Source: Verrucomicrobiales bacterium
Lineage (GTDB): Bacteria > Verrucomicrobiota > Verrucomicrobiia > Verrucomicrobiales > DEV007
Length of the DNA stretch: 12,564 bases
Direction of reading: 5' to 3'
NCBI GenBank assembly: GCA_002684575.1
Contig: NYVP01000176.1
Coordinates: 1 to 12,564, forward strand
Position numbers and translations under genes: made by a program. Position 1 is the stretch's first letter. The number at the start of each line of letters is the position of its first letter. The notes under the pieces were generated by a model. That model saw nothing but the letters and a program-made list of their open reading frames with translations. It was not told the origin of the DNA and did not search any database. Positions 1 to 8,586 of the stretch are shown piece after piece.

Positions 1-21
1 AAAAAAAGTTAAATTTTTTTC
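1..21 (-). terminator. Possible weak A/T-only terminator after the CRTAC1-family gene
   Basis: Directly after the TAA stop on the minus strand is a run of seven A, a six-base spacer and a run of seven T. This could fold into a weak hairpin that ends in U residues. There is no GC in the stem and the window edge cuts the context, so this is only a suggestion. Confidence 0.25.
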
Positions 22-3000
22 TTATTTCTTGTTAGTGCTTTGTAAAAAAGCTTTTCCATTTTTGTACAGATTCAGACGATTTTGAATGGTTTGCTTAAGT
101 TTTGAGGAATTTTTTAACTGAGAGATGGCCATTTCTGCCGATTTTGCTGCTTTCGTGAATTGACCGTTAGCCGCTTGAGCTGCAGCCAGTGTATCAAGCA
201 CTTGGGGAACTTTATTACCAGTATCTGCATTCAATTTTGTGGCGACGATCAACGCTTCTTCAGCATTTCTTAGGTCTTGGTTAGCTGATGTGGCAAGAAT
301 CCAAGCTAAATTGTTTCTGGCTGCATTGTTTGAAGGGTCGATGACTAGACCTTTTCTGTAATGATTGATAGCCGTCTCTCTCATTTGTTGCCTGTCCATT
401 TGTGTGGCAAAAGCAAAATATACAGAAGCAAGTTGCGATGATAATTGTTTTGAATCAGGCACAAGCTTGTTCGCTTTTTCAAAATGATTTATAGCTCCTC
501 TTAAATCACCGGCACTATACCAGTTTATGGCGTGTCTTCGGTGAATGCTGGCTTCGTGTTCTAATAAACGCTGAGTTGCCTTGGGGTTTTTGATAAGAGA
601 CCCTTCCAACTTTGCTGCTGCTTTGACTCTGGTAATAAATCCTTCGGATGATAATCGAAGATCTTTGATGATTTGCTCTACATTTACTGGACCCTTATAT
701 ATAACCGAAACATCACCATTTGGATCAATTAGAAAACTTGAAGGTATTGGTAATGGTTCATTAAGACCCACGCTTTGATCATGAATTCTTTGAAGTATTT
801 CCATTAACTGTTTGTTTGCAGAAATGGACGGAAACGGGAAATTCATTTTCTTAATGACATCTGATGGCTTCTTCGAATTATCATTCTGTGAGTCTAATTC
901 ATCGACGTTGACTGCTATCAGTTCCACTTCGTTATCTATGAGCGTTTTTTTATGGTCACGGAAGTGAGCCATTTCCTGTAGACATGGAGCACACCAGGTT
1001 GCCCATAGATTAATAAGTTGATGTGATTTATTTTTATTATTTTGTTTCTCTATTCCATTTTTTCTTAGGTTAATAGTTGGGCCCTTGAATAAGGTTATTG
1101 CAGGGATTCTCGCAACCTGTGAGGGAGGGGTTTTGAGACCAGGTGAACTGACCAGGTTGTTTTTTTCAGATTCTAATTTTACCTCTTCAGCGGTGGAGTT
1201 CTCCTGCCTTATGATATATTTTTTGTTTGGTAGTACATCTTCTATTTTGCTCACCGTGCCGTCTGTCCAACTGATTTTTATATTGATGGATTCAATGGTT
1301 TCATTCAAAGCGAATTGAATCCATTTACTTGATTGAGACAAAAATCCCTGACCCGCCCTTAAGGTTTGAATTTGTTTAAATTTCCCTGAATCTTTTCCAT
1401 TAATTATCTCAATTCTTGCACCAATTGCATCTTTGTTTACGGTTTTACCATTGCCTCTTAACCGCAATGAAATGAAGGAGTTAACCTTTTTGGTGTCGTT
1501 CCTCATTAGTCTAAGGCGTGGAGCGTTTCTGTTTGTGATCCACAAATCTAGATCCCCGTCATTATCCCAATCAGTTACACTAATGGCTCTGCCATCATCA
1601 GGAAAATCCAATCCACTGAGGCCAGAAATATCGGCAAATTTTCCATTGCCCATATTGATAAAAAAACAGTTTCTTTCGTTTCCACTGAATGACCTGCCGG
1701 CATCCATCATTCGAGAAAGAGCTGTTTGGCCTGAGTTTGAGGAAGATCTTTCGTTTGTGTTAATTCCGTCCGTAGTTTGAGCGACAACCTGTCGCCAAAA
1801 AAAGCTTCACAAATCACCACTTTCACTTTTTGATGTAAGATACCCGTTAGCTACCACTAGGTCTGGCAAGGTATCATTATTAAAATCGATGAAGTTCGAT
1901 CCCCATGCCCATCGTCCCATATTTACACCGGCTGATAGACTTGCATCTTGAAATTTTCCATTCACGTTTCTTAAAAGCGTATTACCTCGCGCGAACCTTC
2001 TGAATCTTTCACGGACAGATTGTTGAGTGGAGCTTTTAAATTGTTTTTGGTTAGTGATTCTATTCCCTGCTGCTGAAAACATATTTGAAATGTAGACGTC
2101 CATATTACCGTCCTTATCATAGTCTGCCCATGAAACTGACATGCCAGAAGCGCTATCCTCTGAATCCGTTTTTGAGGCTAGATCTGTAAATTTTCCTTTG
2201 TCATTATTGTAGAGATTGTTTCTTCCATAATCGTTGGCAACGTAAAGATCTTGATCGCCATCATTATCATAGTCTTCCCAAGATGCAGCAAAACTCCATC
2301 TAGAATTATTAACATTTAGCCCCACTTCACCAGTCACGTCTAAAAATGAAATCTTACCGATGCCTTTGGTAACGTTCTTATACATTGTATTCGATGCTCC
2401 ATTTTTAGCATCATGATAAACGAATTCATTGCTGTCGGTGCCAATTGAGTTTCCGTTATCCTCATTCACGTAAGCACATACGTACAGGTCTATTAGACCA
2501 TCATTGTCATAATCGGCCGCAGCTAAAGAGGAGGTTGACCAACTCGTTTTAAGAATAGCAGCAGGCTCAAATCTTTTTTCTTGGACATTCTCAGCGATTA
2601 CAACCATTCCATAGCAGGCAACGGCTAAATCTTGATCACCATCATTATCAAAGTCAGCAATGATTGAAGATCTTGAATCTTCTATCCAATCTATTCCCCA
2701 TTCTTTGGATGATTCCACCGCCTGACCATTTTTTTCCTGAATAAATAGCCTGTTGGGCAATCCGGGTTCTTGGCACAGAAAAAAATCATCAAGACCATCT
2801 CCATTAACATCTCCCATTGAAATGCCGGGCGTTCCAAATCGGTTGAGCATTGCTCGTACAGGCATTCGTGTTAACCAATGATTCATTCCGTAGGCGAGTT
2901 GTGTTTTATAACAAGAGTTTGACCCTATAACAGATTCGGTGATCTCTGTGAACAGAGGAGACTGGTTTTGCATGATAGCCTGCCTGAAAGAATTAACCGA

Positions 3001-3678
3001 GATGTCTAATATTTTAGTATCCTCATTAAGACCTTTCCAATTAATGGCCCAAACAGCATTTTTTTGAACGATTTTTTTCTCTGTCTTATATTTAATACTA
3101 AAAAGTGCTTTTGTATTAAAAGTTTGTTTATCGGTATTAACTTCGATACCAACAATTTTAAATTTCACGTAGCGTTCTTCAGGTGATGAGGTGCTTTGGG
3201 TTCTGACTAATTTGAGCTCTTGCTCGAGGTGTTGGCTTCCAGCTTTTTTACCGTTTAATTCAATTTCTCCTGACTGAATAAGCAAACGATCTTTTGAGAG
3301 TAGTGTCTCTAGATTTTTTGGAGATAGTCTATAAGATGAAAAATCATCCGTGATAATTTTTTTCAATGAACCATCAATAAAAAACAAGTCACTAAGTTTT
3401 TTTAGTTGTTTGTTAGCACGATTGGCTAAAACTTCCGTTTCCCATCCGTCTTCGGATGGATCGTCCAAGTCATTCCATTTTTGTTCAGACCCAACAATTG
3501 TAATGTTGGGTCTAGTATTAGCAGTAGAGGAATAATCAGGGGGTGTTTTTTTGGAACTGTCATCAGAGTGGTTTGTTTTTTTCTGGCAGTTCGTCAAAAA
3601 CAAAAAAAACAAGATCATAGGAAGAATTTTCTTCACCAATCTATAGAATGATAATTTTCTTTGTTTATTTGTAATCAA
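22..3678 (-). CDS. Selenocysteine-containing CRTAC1-family lipoprotein (FG-GAP/ASPIC-UnbV + thioredoxin + TPR), read through UGA at 1807-1809
   Basis: One 1218-residue frame with a single in-frame TGA at codon 624; standard decoding splits it into 623-aa and 562-aa pieces in the same frame. Residues 1-31 are a signal peptide with a basic start, a hydrophobic run and Cys31 in LTNC (Asn at -1 is atypical for a lipobox), so probably a lipid-anchored exported protein. Residues about 285-610 carry FG-GAP/VCBS calcium-type repeats (DVNGDGLDD, DFDNDGDQD, DYDNDGLID, DYDNDGDQD, DYDKDGNMD), continued after the UGA by DWDNDGDLD near 703-711. ASPIC/UnbV spans about 750-825. A TlpA-like thioredoxin domain has WCAPC at 895-899 and a probable cis-Pro in IPSSFLID near 979. 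TPR-like helices run from about 1050 to the end. The only possible start after the upstream stop is TTG at 3678; the ATG at codon 21 would remove the basic n-region. Its substrate and reaction are unknown. The alternative is a nonsense-mutated pseudogene. Confidence 0.85.
1776..1800 (-). promoter_or_regulatory. Bacterial SECIS-like stem-loop
   Basis: In the mRNA, five Watson-Crick pairs (GCGAC 1795-1791 with GUCGC 1785-1781) close a loop AGGUU (1790-1786). An A-U pair could reduce the loop to GGU. The stem extends outward with G1796-U1780, one mismatch, and UUU (1800-1798) with AAA (1778-1776). Sixteen bases separate the UGA from the loop. As I recall, bacterial SECIS rules call for a loop 16-37 nt after UGA, a G in the first two loop bases and an upper stem of at least 4 bp; all are met. 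The E. coli fdhF loop AGGUCU is nearly the same. The helix lies inside the codons for WRQVVA. Confidence 0.8.
1807..1809 (-). other. In-frame UGA, predicted selenocysteine codon (Sec624)
   Basis: The TGA lies between codons for GDL and SFFWRQVVAQ, and the frame is identical on both sides (1809 to 1710 is exactly 33 codons). The 32 residues after it, up to the next ATG, read as authentic family sequence rather than noise, so they appear to be under coding constraint. TGA acts as a true stop for the PSD1 gene at 5795-5797, and tryptophan is encoded by TGG throughout, so whole-code reassignment is unlikely. A SECIS-like hairpin begins ten bases downstream. The selA, selB, selC and selD genes required for decoding are not in this window. 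Confidence 0.82.
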
Positions 3679-3692
3679 CTTAAAATTAGTAT

Positions 3693-3721
3693 CTTATATT
3701 TACTCTACGAGCATAAGGCAA
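3693..3721 (-). promoter_or_regulatory. Candidate sigma-70-type promoter of the CRTAC1-family gene
   Basis: Minus-strand TTGCCT (3721-3716), 17 bp, then TATAAG (3698-3693); these match the -35 and -10 consensus at 4/6 and 5/6. Initiation would fall near 3686, only about 7 bases before the TTG start, with no Shine-Dalgarno. It faces the divergent PSD1 promoter across a 100-bp shared region. Confidence 0.45.
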
Positions 3722-3741
3722 TAATCTGAAATGGAAAATCC

Positions 3742-3770
3742 TTAACGCGCTTCTTTATCCGCTATAAAAT
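3742..3770 (+). promoter_or_regulatory. Candidate promoter of the PSD1/DUF1501 operon
   Basis: TTAACG (3742-3747), 17 bp, then TAAAAT (3765-3770), matching consensus at 4/6 and 5/6. The predicted start site is near 3777, with the ATG at 3779, so the transcript could be leaderless. An in-frame TAA immediately precedes the ATG and there is no Shine-Dalgarno. AT-rich background makes chance matches common. Confidence 0.4.
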
Positions 3771-3778
3771 AATCTTAA

Positions 3779-5797
3779 ATGAGGGGTATCTCCAGACACT
3801 TGAATTGTATCTTAGCCTGTAAGCTTGGAGTGCTTCATTTTTTGTTCAGTGGATATGAAATATTAGCTAAAGACAAAAAAATTGAACATTGGACATATAT
3901 TAAACCTATCAAGGCTAAGGTTCCTGAAAATTCTCGATGGGGGTATAATGAAATTGATTTTTTCATTATAGATAAAATGAAAAGTGTTGGGCTGTCTCCT
4001 CAACAAGAAGCTCCCAGAGAAGAATGGTTAAGAAGAGCTAGTTTTGATATTACCGGTCTCCCTCCAAGCCTTAATGAGATTGACTTATTTTTAAAAGATG
4101 ATTCCGAGGAAGCGTATAATAAGGCGGTTAAAAGATTATTAAGTTCTAGCAAATACGGCGAACGAATGGCTGCCTGGTGGTTAGATGGTGCGAGATATGG
4201 TGACAGTCATGGATATGATAATGATCTTGAGAATAGTCAGTGGCCCTGGAGGAACTGGGTCATCGAATCATTTAATTCAAATAAACCCTTTGATGTTTTC
4301 ACTGTTGAGCAATTAGCAGGTGATCTATTGCCAAATCCCTCTAATGATCAGATGATAGCGACTGGATTTAATAGAAATCATAGGATACAGACCGAGGGTG
4401 GTGCAATTGATGAGGAGTGGAGGACAGAATATGTCATTGATAGGGTTGAAACAATGGGAACGGTTTGGATGGGGCTGACTTTGAGCTGTGCACGCTGTCA
4501 TGATCATAAATACGATCCGATAACTCAAAGAGAGTTTTATCAACTTTTTGCCTTTTTTAATAATCTCGATGAAAAAGGTTTTATTAATAATTTAAGAGGT
4601 AGTGCTGAGCCGAGAATTCGTTATAAGAAAAAAGAATTTGATCTAAAGGTTTCACAAATTAAAAAGGATTACCCTGAAAAGTCCGATCAGGATCAACAGA
4701 TTTCAAAAATTGAACCGTTCTATCCTCATGTGATGGTTATGAGGGAGATGCCCAAAAAGAGGAAAGCATTTATTCTGGATGGTGGGCAATACGATGCCAT
4801 TGGTGAAGAGGTTTTACCTGGTTTGCCTTCTTCACTATCTTCAGTATTCGACGAATCATTAATGAACCGTATGACGCTTGCAAAATGGTTAGTAGATGGT
4901 GAGCATCCATTAACTTCCCGTGTAATAGTTAATAGGATTTGGGCTCTCTTTTTTGGGACTGGAATTATTTCAAGCACTGAAAACCTTGGGGTGCGGACAA
5001 GTCCTCCTTCGCATCCAAAATTATTAGACTGGCTTGCAGTCGATTTTGCGGAAAATGGTTGGAATATCAAAAGGCTCGTTGAGCAAATAATAACAAGCTC
5101 TGCTTATCGACAAAAGCACGCAGTTGATGCCGAGAGATTAAAAATTGATCCTGATAACCGATTGATTAGTCGCGGGCCAAGGTTGCGACTTGAATCAGAG
5201 ATGATCCGAGACCAAGCCCTATTTGTTTCAGGGCTTTTAGTCGATAAGATTGGAGGCCCGAGTTATTGGGTGTATCAGCCAGTAGGGTTATGGAGAGATA
5301 TTGAAAAGCGTGGGAAATTTGAACAGGACCACGGTGACAAATTATATCGAAGGAGTCTTTACTCTAGAATTCGCAGGACTGTGCCTAATCCGAGTATGGC
5401 GATATTTGATATGCCTAGTCGTGAAGTTTGTAGTGTAATAAGATCAAAATCAAATACACCCCTACAGGCGTTGTCTTTACTTAATAGCGTAACCCACGTA
5501 GAAGCTGCGAAGAAATTTGCGGAAAGAATGCTGCTGATTGAAGGTGAGCTTAAAGATAAAATACGTTGGGGATTTCGTAGCGTTACTTCGAGACTGCCAG
5601 ATGACACTGAGCTTGAATTATTGTTAAAAGGCTATCAAAGAAGATTGGATTATTATAAGACTAATAGTGATCAGTCAAATGCTCTCCTTGGAGTGGGCGA
5701 ATCAAAGGTTTCGTCATTATTAAACCCTGATGAACTGGCTTCAATGACGACTGTGGCTAATGTTCTACTAAACTTAGACGAGGTGATTAATAAATGA
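3779..5797 (+). CDS. Secreted PSD1-type protein (DUF1549 + DUF1553) with a cytochrome c heme motif
   Basis: 672 residues. An N-terminal signal peptide (about 1-30; basic start, hydrophobic core ending near ILA) predicts export. DUF1549 spans roughly residues 55-265 (RRASFDITGLPP near 85-96, AAWWLDGARYGDSHGYDND near 131-149). SCARCH at 236-241 is a CxxCH covalent heme-attachment motif followed by DHKYDPI. DUF1553 spans roughly 365-620 (HPLTSRVIVNRIWALFFG, the SAYRQ motif at 441-445, and late PSREVCSVIRSKSNTPLQALSLLN). Family members are often longer, with an extra N-terminal cytochrome and a LamG-like insert; both are absent here. No enzymatic activity is firmly known; roles in electron transfer or extracellular polysaccharide use are proposed from genomic context. 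The TGA stop overlaps the DUF1501 ATG, so the two are almost certainly made together. Start choice rests on the signal peptide and the stop codon just upstream. Confidence 0.93.
   Translation: MRGISRHLNCILACKLGVLHFLFSGYEILAKDKKIEHWTYIKPIKAKVPENSRWGYNEIDFFIIDKMKSVGLSPQQEAPREEWLRRASFDITGLPPSLNEIDLFLKDDSEEAYNKAVKRLLSSSKYGERMAAWWLDGARYGDSHGYDNDLENSQWPWRNWVIESFNSNKPFDVFTVEQLAGDLLPNPSNDQMIATGFNRNHRIQTEGGAIDEEWRTEYVIDRVETMGTVWMGLTLSCARCHDHKYDPITQREFYQLFAFFNNLDEKGFINNLRGSAEPRIRYKKKEFDLKVSQIKKDYPEKSDQDQQISKIEPFYPHVMVMREMPKKRKAFILDGGQYDAIGEEVLPGLPSSLSSVFDESLMNRMTLAKWLVDGEHPLTSRVIVNRIWALFFGTGIISSTENLGVRTSPPSHPKLLDWLAVDFAENGWNIKRLVEQIITSSAYRQKHAVDAERLKIDPDNRLISRGPRLRLESEMIRDQALFVSGLLVDKIGGPSYWVYQPVGLWRDIEKRGKFEQDHGDKLYRRSLYSRIRRTVPNPSMAIFDMPSREVCSVIRSKSNTPLQALSLLNSVTHVEAAKKFAERMLLIEGELKDKIRWGFRSVTSRLPDDTELELLLKGYQRRLDYYKTNSDQSNALLGVGESKVSSLLNPDELASMTTVANVLLNLDEVINK
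5781..5786 (+). promoter_or_regulatory. Strong Shine-Dalgarno for the DUF1501 gene
   Basis: AGGTGA lies 7 bases before the ATG at 5794, inside the last codons of the PSD1 gene. It fixes the DUF1501 start and shows that the host's ribosomes use an ordinary anti-Shine-Dalgarno, in contrast to the promoter-proximal genes in this window that lack one. Confidence 0.7.
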
Positions 5798-7212
5798 TTG
5801 AAGAATTTAGATCCCTAGACCATTTAAACCGAAGAACCTTCCTATCTGGTTCTGCCCATGGAATTGGTTTAACAGCTTTGGGAAGTCTCTTTTCCAATGA
5901 CCTTAACGGGGCTTTGCATTTGGATCATATCGCTAGAGCCAAACGAGTTATTTATCTTTTTCAATCTGGAGGCCCGTCCCAAATTGATTTGTTTGACCCT
6001 AAAGAAAATCTAGAAAAGCAACGTGGTAAGGAATTGCCTGAGTCAGTGCGAATGGGGCAACGAATAACGACGATGACATCGACTCAAAAATCATTGCCGG
6101 TTCATCCAACCAATTATTCATTCAAAAAATATGGACAGAGCGGAACCTCATTTAGTGAATTAATTCCAAATATTGGCAGTATGTCTGATGATATATGTCT
6201 TATCAGATCATTACATACAGAGGCTATCAATCATGATCCAGCGATTACATTTTTCCAAACCGGTTCTCAACTAGCCGGTCGGCCTAGTATAGGATCTTGG
6301 ATATCATATGGATTAGGATCGGAAAATAATAACCTTCCAAGTTATATTGTGCTTACTTCTCGGGGAGGATCATCTGATGCTCAACCTCTCTATAGTCGGT
6401 TATGGGCATCTGGTTTTTTGCCAACTGAGAATTCAGGAGTAAAACTAAGAAGCTCGGGAGATCCAGTACATTATTTGTCTAACCCTCCCGGGATTAGTAA
6501 CTCTATGCGAAGAGATATTTTAGATGATCTGAAAGGATTAAATGAAAAACAATCTTCGGTTATTGGAGACCCTGAGATTAATTCAAGAATATCACAATAT
6601 GAAATGGCTTTTAGAATGCAGACTAGCGTTCCTGAATTAGTTCAGATTTCTGATGAACCTGAAAGTGTTCTGAATCTTTATGGTTCTGATGTTAAGCGGC
6701 CTGGATCCTATGCGGCTAATTGTTTGTTGGCAAGAAGGTTGGCTGAGAGAGGGGTAAATTTCATTCAGTTATTCCATATGGGATGGGATCATCATTTTAA
6801 GCTTTCAGAAAACCTTCCACGCCAGTGCAAAGATACAGATAAGCCCACTGCCGGATTAATAGCAGACCTTAAACAACGAGGTCTTCTTGAAGATACTCTA
6901 ATTATTTGGGGGGGGGAGTTTGGGCGAACTGTTTATGCACAATCGCCAGAAAAAAATGGGGGTAGGGACCATCACCCGAAATGCTTTACCATGATGATGG
7001 CTGGTGGTGGAGTCAAGGGAGGATATGTCCATGGAGAAACTGATGATTATTGTTATAACATCACAAAAGATCCAGTTCATGTTCATGATTTAAATGCAAC
7101 AATAATGCATCTCATGGGTGTTAATCATGAAGAGTTTACATTCAATTTTCAGGGACGAGATTATCGCCTGACCGATGTTCACGGAAGGATTGTAAACAAA
7201 ATTATCGCCTAA
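5794..7212 (+). CDS. DUF1501 protein, alkaline-phosphatase/sulfatase-fold family, Tat-type signal
   Basis: 472 residues. LNRRTFLSGS at 11-20 followed by a short hydrophobic stretch is a twin-arginine-like export signal. Family signatures are all visible: SGGPSQIDLFDPK near 58-70, SLHTEAINHDPA near 139-150, GWDHH at 330-334, WGGEFGRT near 372-379 and GRDHHPK near 390-396. The Asp, Glu and His residues in these blocks resemble the metal-binding sites of the alkaline phosphatase superfamily, but the reaction is not established for DUF1501. It overlaps the PSD1 stop by four bases (ATGA), has a strong Shine-Dalgarno and ends in TAA. Planctomycete and verrucomicrobial genomes often carry this gene pair, suggesting the products act together outside the cytoplasm. 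The codons for the WGGE motif form a run of nine G. Confidence 0.93.
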   Translation: MIEEFRSLDHLNRRTFLSGSAHGIGLTALGSLFSNDLNGALHLDHIARAKRVIYLFQSGGPSQIDLFDPKENLEKQRGKELPESVRMGQRITTMTSTQKSLPVHPTNYSFKKYGQSGTSFSELIPNIGSMSDDICLIRSLHTEAINHDPAITFFQTGSQLAGRPSIGSWISYGLGSENNNLPSYIVLTSRGGSSDAQPLYSRLWASGFLPTENSGVKLRSSGDPVHYLSNPPGISNSMRRDILDDLKGLNEKQSSVIGDPEINSRISQYEMAFRMQTSVPELVQISDEPESVLNLYGSDVKRPGSYAANCLLARRLAERGVNFIQLFHMGWDHHFKLSENLPRQCKDTDKPTAGLIADLKQRGLLEDTLIIWGGEFGRTVYAQSPEKNGGRDHHPKCFTMMMAGGGVKGGYVHGETDDYCYNITKDPVHVHDLNATIMHLMGVNHEEFTFNFQGRDYRLTDVHGRIVNKIIA

Positions 7213-7244
7213 TGAATTTGTGAATTTATTCTGTTTATTGAGAT

Positions 7245-8492
7245 TTATTTTTCACCGATACAGTATAAAAATTCTTGTCTTTTCCCCTCAATGATCTCGG
7301 CAACTCTTACAAATATTTTACTATCGCAAATAACAGGAGTGGCAAAGGCTTGATCACCTATTTTATTTTTTGCTAGAATCTTGAATTGCTCTGGATTGGC
7401 CGAAAAAACAGAAAAATTTCCGGTTTCGTCGATAGCGTATATTCTATCTTTAACCATTACGGGTGAGGCGCTCGTTGTGCGGTTTAAGCGTTCGCGCCAC
7501 ATGTTTTTTCCAGTCTTAGAGTTCCAACACATAGCATTTCCATTATCCATAACGGCATAAATATAATCCTTGTAAACAATCATAGAGGGAACATATACAC
7601 GGCTGATGTTTTCCCAGGCGACTTCACCAGATCCATCAGCTTTAATGGCTGACACATGATTCCTTGGATAACCCCCGCTTGTGAATACGTGCTCACCATC
7701 CGTAACAATTGAACTAACACATTCGGTTGTTGATCCTGATGTTTCCCAAAGTTTTTTACCGGTTAGAGGATCCAGACTAGTTACAAGATCGCATCCTTGG
7801 AATATTAGTTCATCTCTACCATTTAAATTATATATAACAGGAGACGTATAATTAGGTTTTTTGGGTCGATTGATTTTCCAAACTATTTCACCATTATTCT
7901 TGTTAAGTCCGCAAATGGCCCCACCACCCTTATTATCTGCAGATACAATCAATAGAGATTTGTAAATAGCCGGAGAAGTTGAAAAGCCTTGATGCAAAAT
8001 ATAGCTACTGATTTTTTGCCGCCAAATTTTCTTTCCCTCAAAGTCATAAGCAGTTGTATAAACTGCCCCATTATTTAAAAAATTAACAAAGACTAATCTT
8101 CCGTCTGTTGCCGGGGTAGATGATGCTTGGCTGGCTTTTTTATTAGATTTTTCGGGAAACCCTCCTTCATGAACTTTTTGAGTCCATACTCTTTCACCTG
8201 TTTTTCGATTAATGCATATTAGTGATTGTGTTTTAATAGACTCGTCAGCTGTAGCCAAAAAAACTTTATTTCCATGCACTGTAGGGGAACCATGACCTCT
8301 GCCCTCTATCTTTGAAGACCATATTATGTTATTCTTTTTATTGAAGCTTATGGGTGGATTTTGCTCGCTACTTGCAATTCCATCGTAGTTGAGGCCTCTC
8401 CATTGGGACCAGTTCTTTTCCTGAGCAGTTCCAACATTATTTGATAGAATCAAAAGAATGACACTATAAATCGTGCTGATTATAAACTTCAT
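7245..8492 (-). CDS. Secreted PQQ-like beta-propeller repeat protein
   Basis: 415 residues. A signal peptide (1-23, cleavage probable after GTAQ-like residues) is followed by WSQWRGLNYDGIA, the usual N-terminal hallmark of the PQQ-binding-like propeller family in planctomycetes and verrucomicrobia. Repeats of the form 'G.G.SP.V....V', 'INRKTGERVWTQKV', 'LNKNNGEIVWKIN', 'LDPLTGKKLWETS' and 'WNSKTGKNMWRE' mark roughly seven to eight blades with the tryptophan-docking pattern. I see no alcohol-dehydrogenase-type catalytic signature, so PQQ binding is unproven; many such proteins are structural or assembly propellers of the BamB type. It converges on the DUF1501 gene with a 32-bp gap that shows no clear terminator. 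The ATG at 8492 is the natural start given the signal peptide; no Shine-Dalgarno is apparent. Confidence 0.9.
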   Translation of the reverse strand: MKFIISTIYSVILLILSNNVGTAQEKNWSQWRGLNYDGIASSEQNPPISFNKKNNIIWSSKIEGRGHGSPTVHGNKVFLATADESIKTQSLICINRKTGERVWTQKVHEGGFPEKSNKKASQASSTPATDGRLVFVNFLNNGAVYTTAYDFEGKKIWRQKISSYILHQGFSTSPAIYKSLLIVSADNKGGGAICGLNKNNGEIVWKINRPKKPNYTSPVIYNLNGRDELIFQGCDLVTSLDPLTGKKLWETSGSTTECVSSIVTDGEHVFTSGGYPRNHVSAIKADGSGEVAWENISRVYVPSMIVYKDYIYAVMDNGNAMCWNSKTGKNMWRERLNRTTSASPVMVKDRIYAIDETGNFSVFSANPEQFKILAKNKIGDQAFATPVICDSKIFVRVAEIIEGKRQEFLYCIGEK

Positions 8493-8586
8493 TTTATTAG
8501 GGTAATTATTTTGGGCTAAAATATCAACTTTATCTAAAAATTGTTATAAAGAAGATGCTCTCTGATTTTAGATAATAAATCCTAGT

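Noticed and set aside
22..1710. Separate thioredoxin/TPR gene starting at ATG 1710.
   Set aside because: That start falls inside a domain, has no signal peptide or convincing ribosome binding site, and the residues coded just upstream continue the same family alignment.
1433..1780. Plus-strand open frames inside the minus-strand genes (for example 1433-1780, 3350-3535, 8898-9119), and minus-strand ones inside the plus-strand genes.
   Set aside because: They mirror strongly supported genes on the opposite strand, have no recognisable domains, and lack ribosome binding sites.
1711..1806. Programmed or accidental frameshift joining the two halves of the CRTAC1-family gene, suggested by the U7 run (1803-1797) next to a hairpin.
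   Set aside because: The halves are already in the same frame, and the intervening codons read as family sequence without any shift. Only the TGA interrupts them.
1807..1809. TGA reassigned to Trp or Gly throughout the genome.
   Set aside because: TGA ends the PSD1 gene at 5795-5797 in an ATGA overlap with DUF1501, and TGG is the Trp codon in every gene read. No other large frame in the window contains an internal TGA.
7213..7244. Bidirectional terminator between the convergent DUF1501 and PQQ-like genes.
   Set aside because: No stem of useful length is visible in the 32-bp gap; only AT-rich sequence with short direct similarity.
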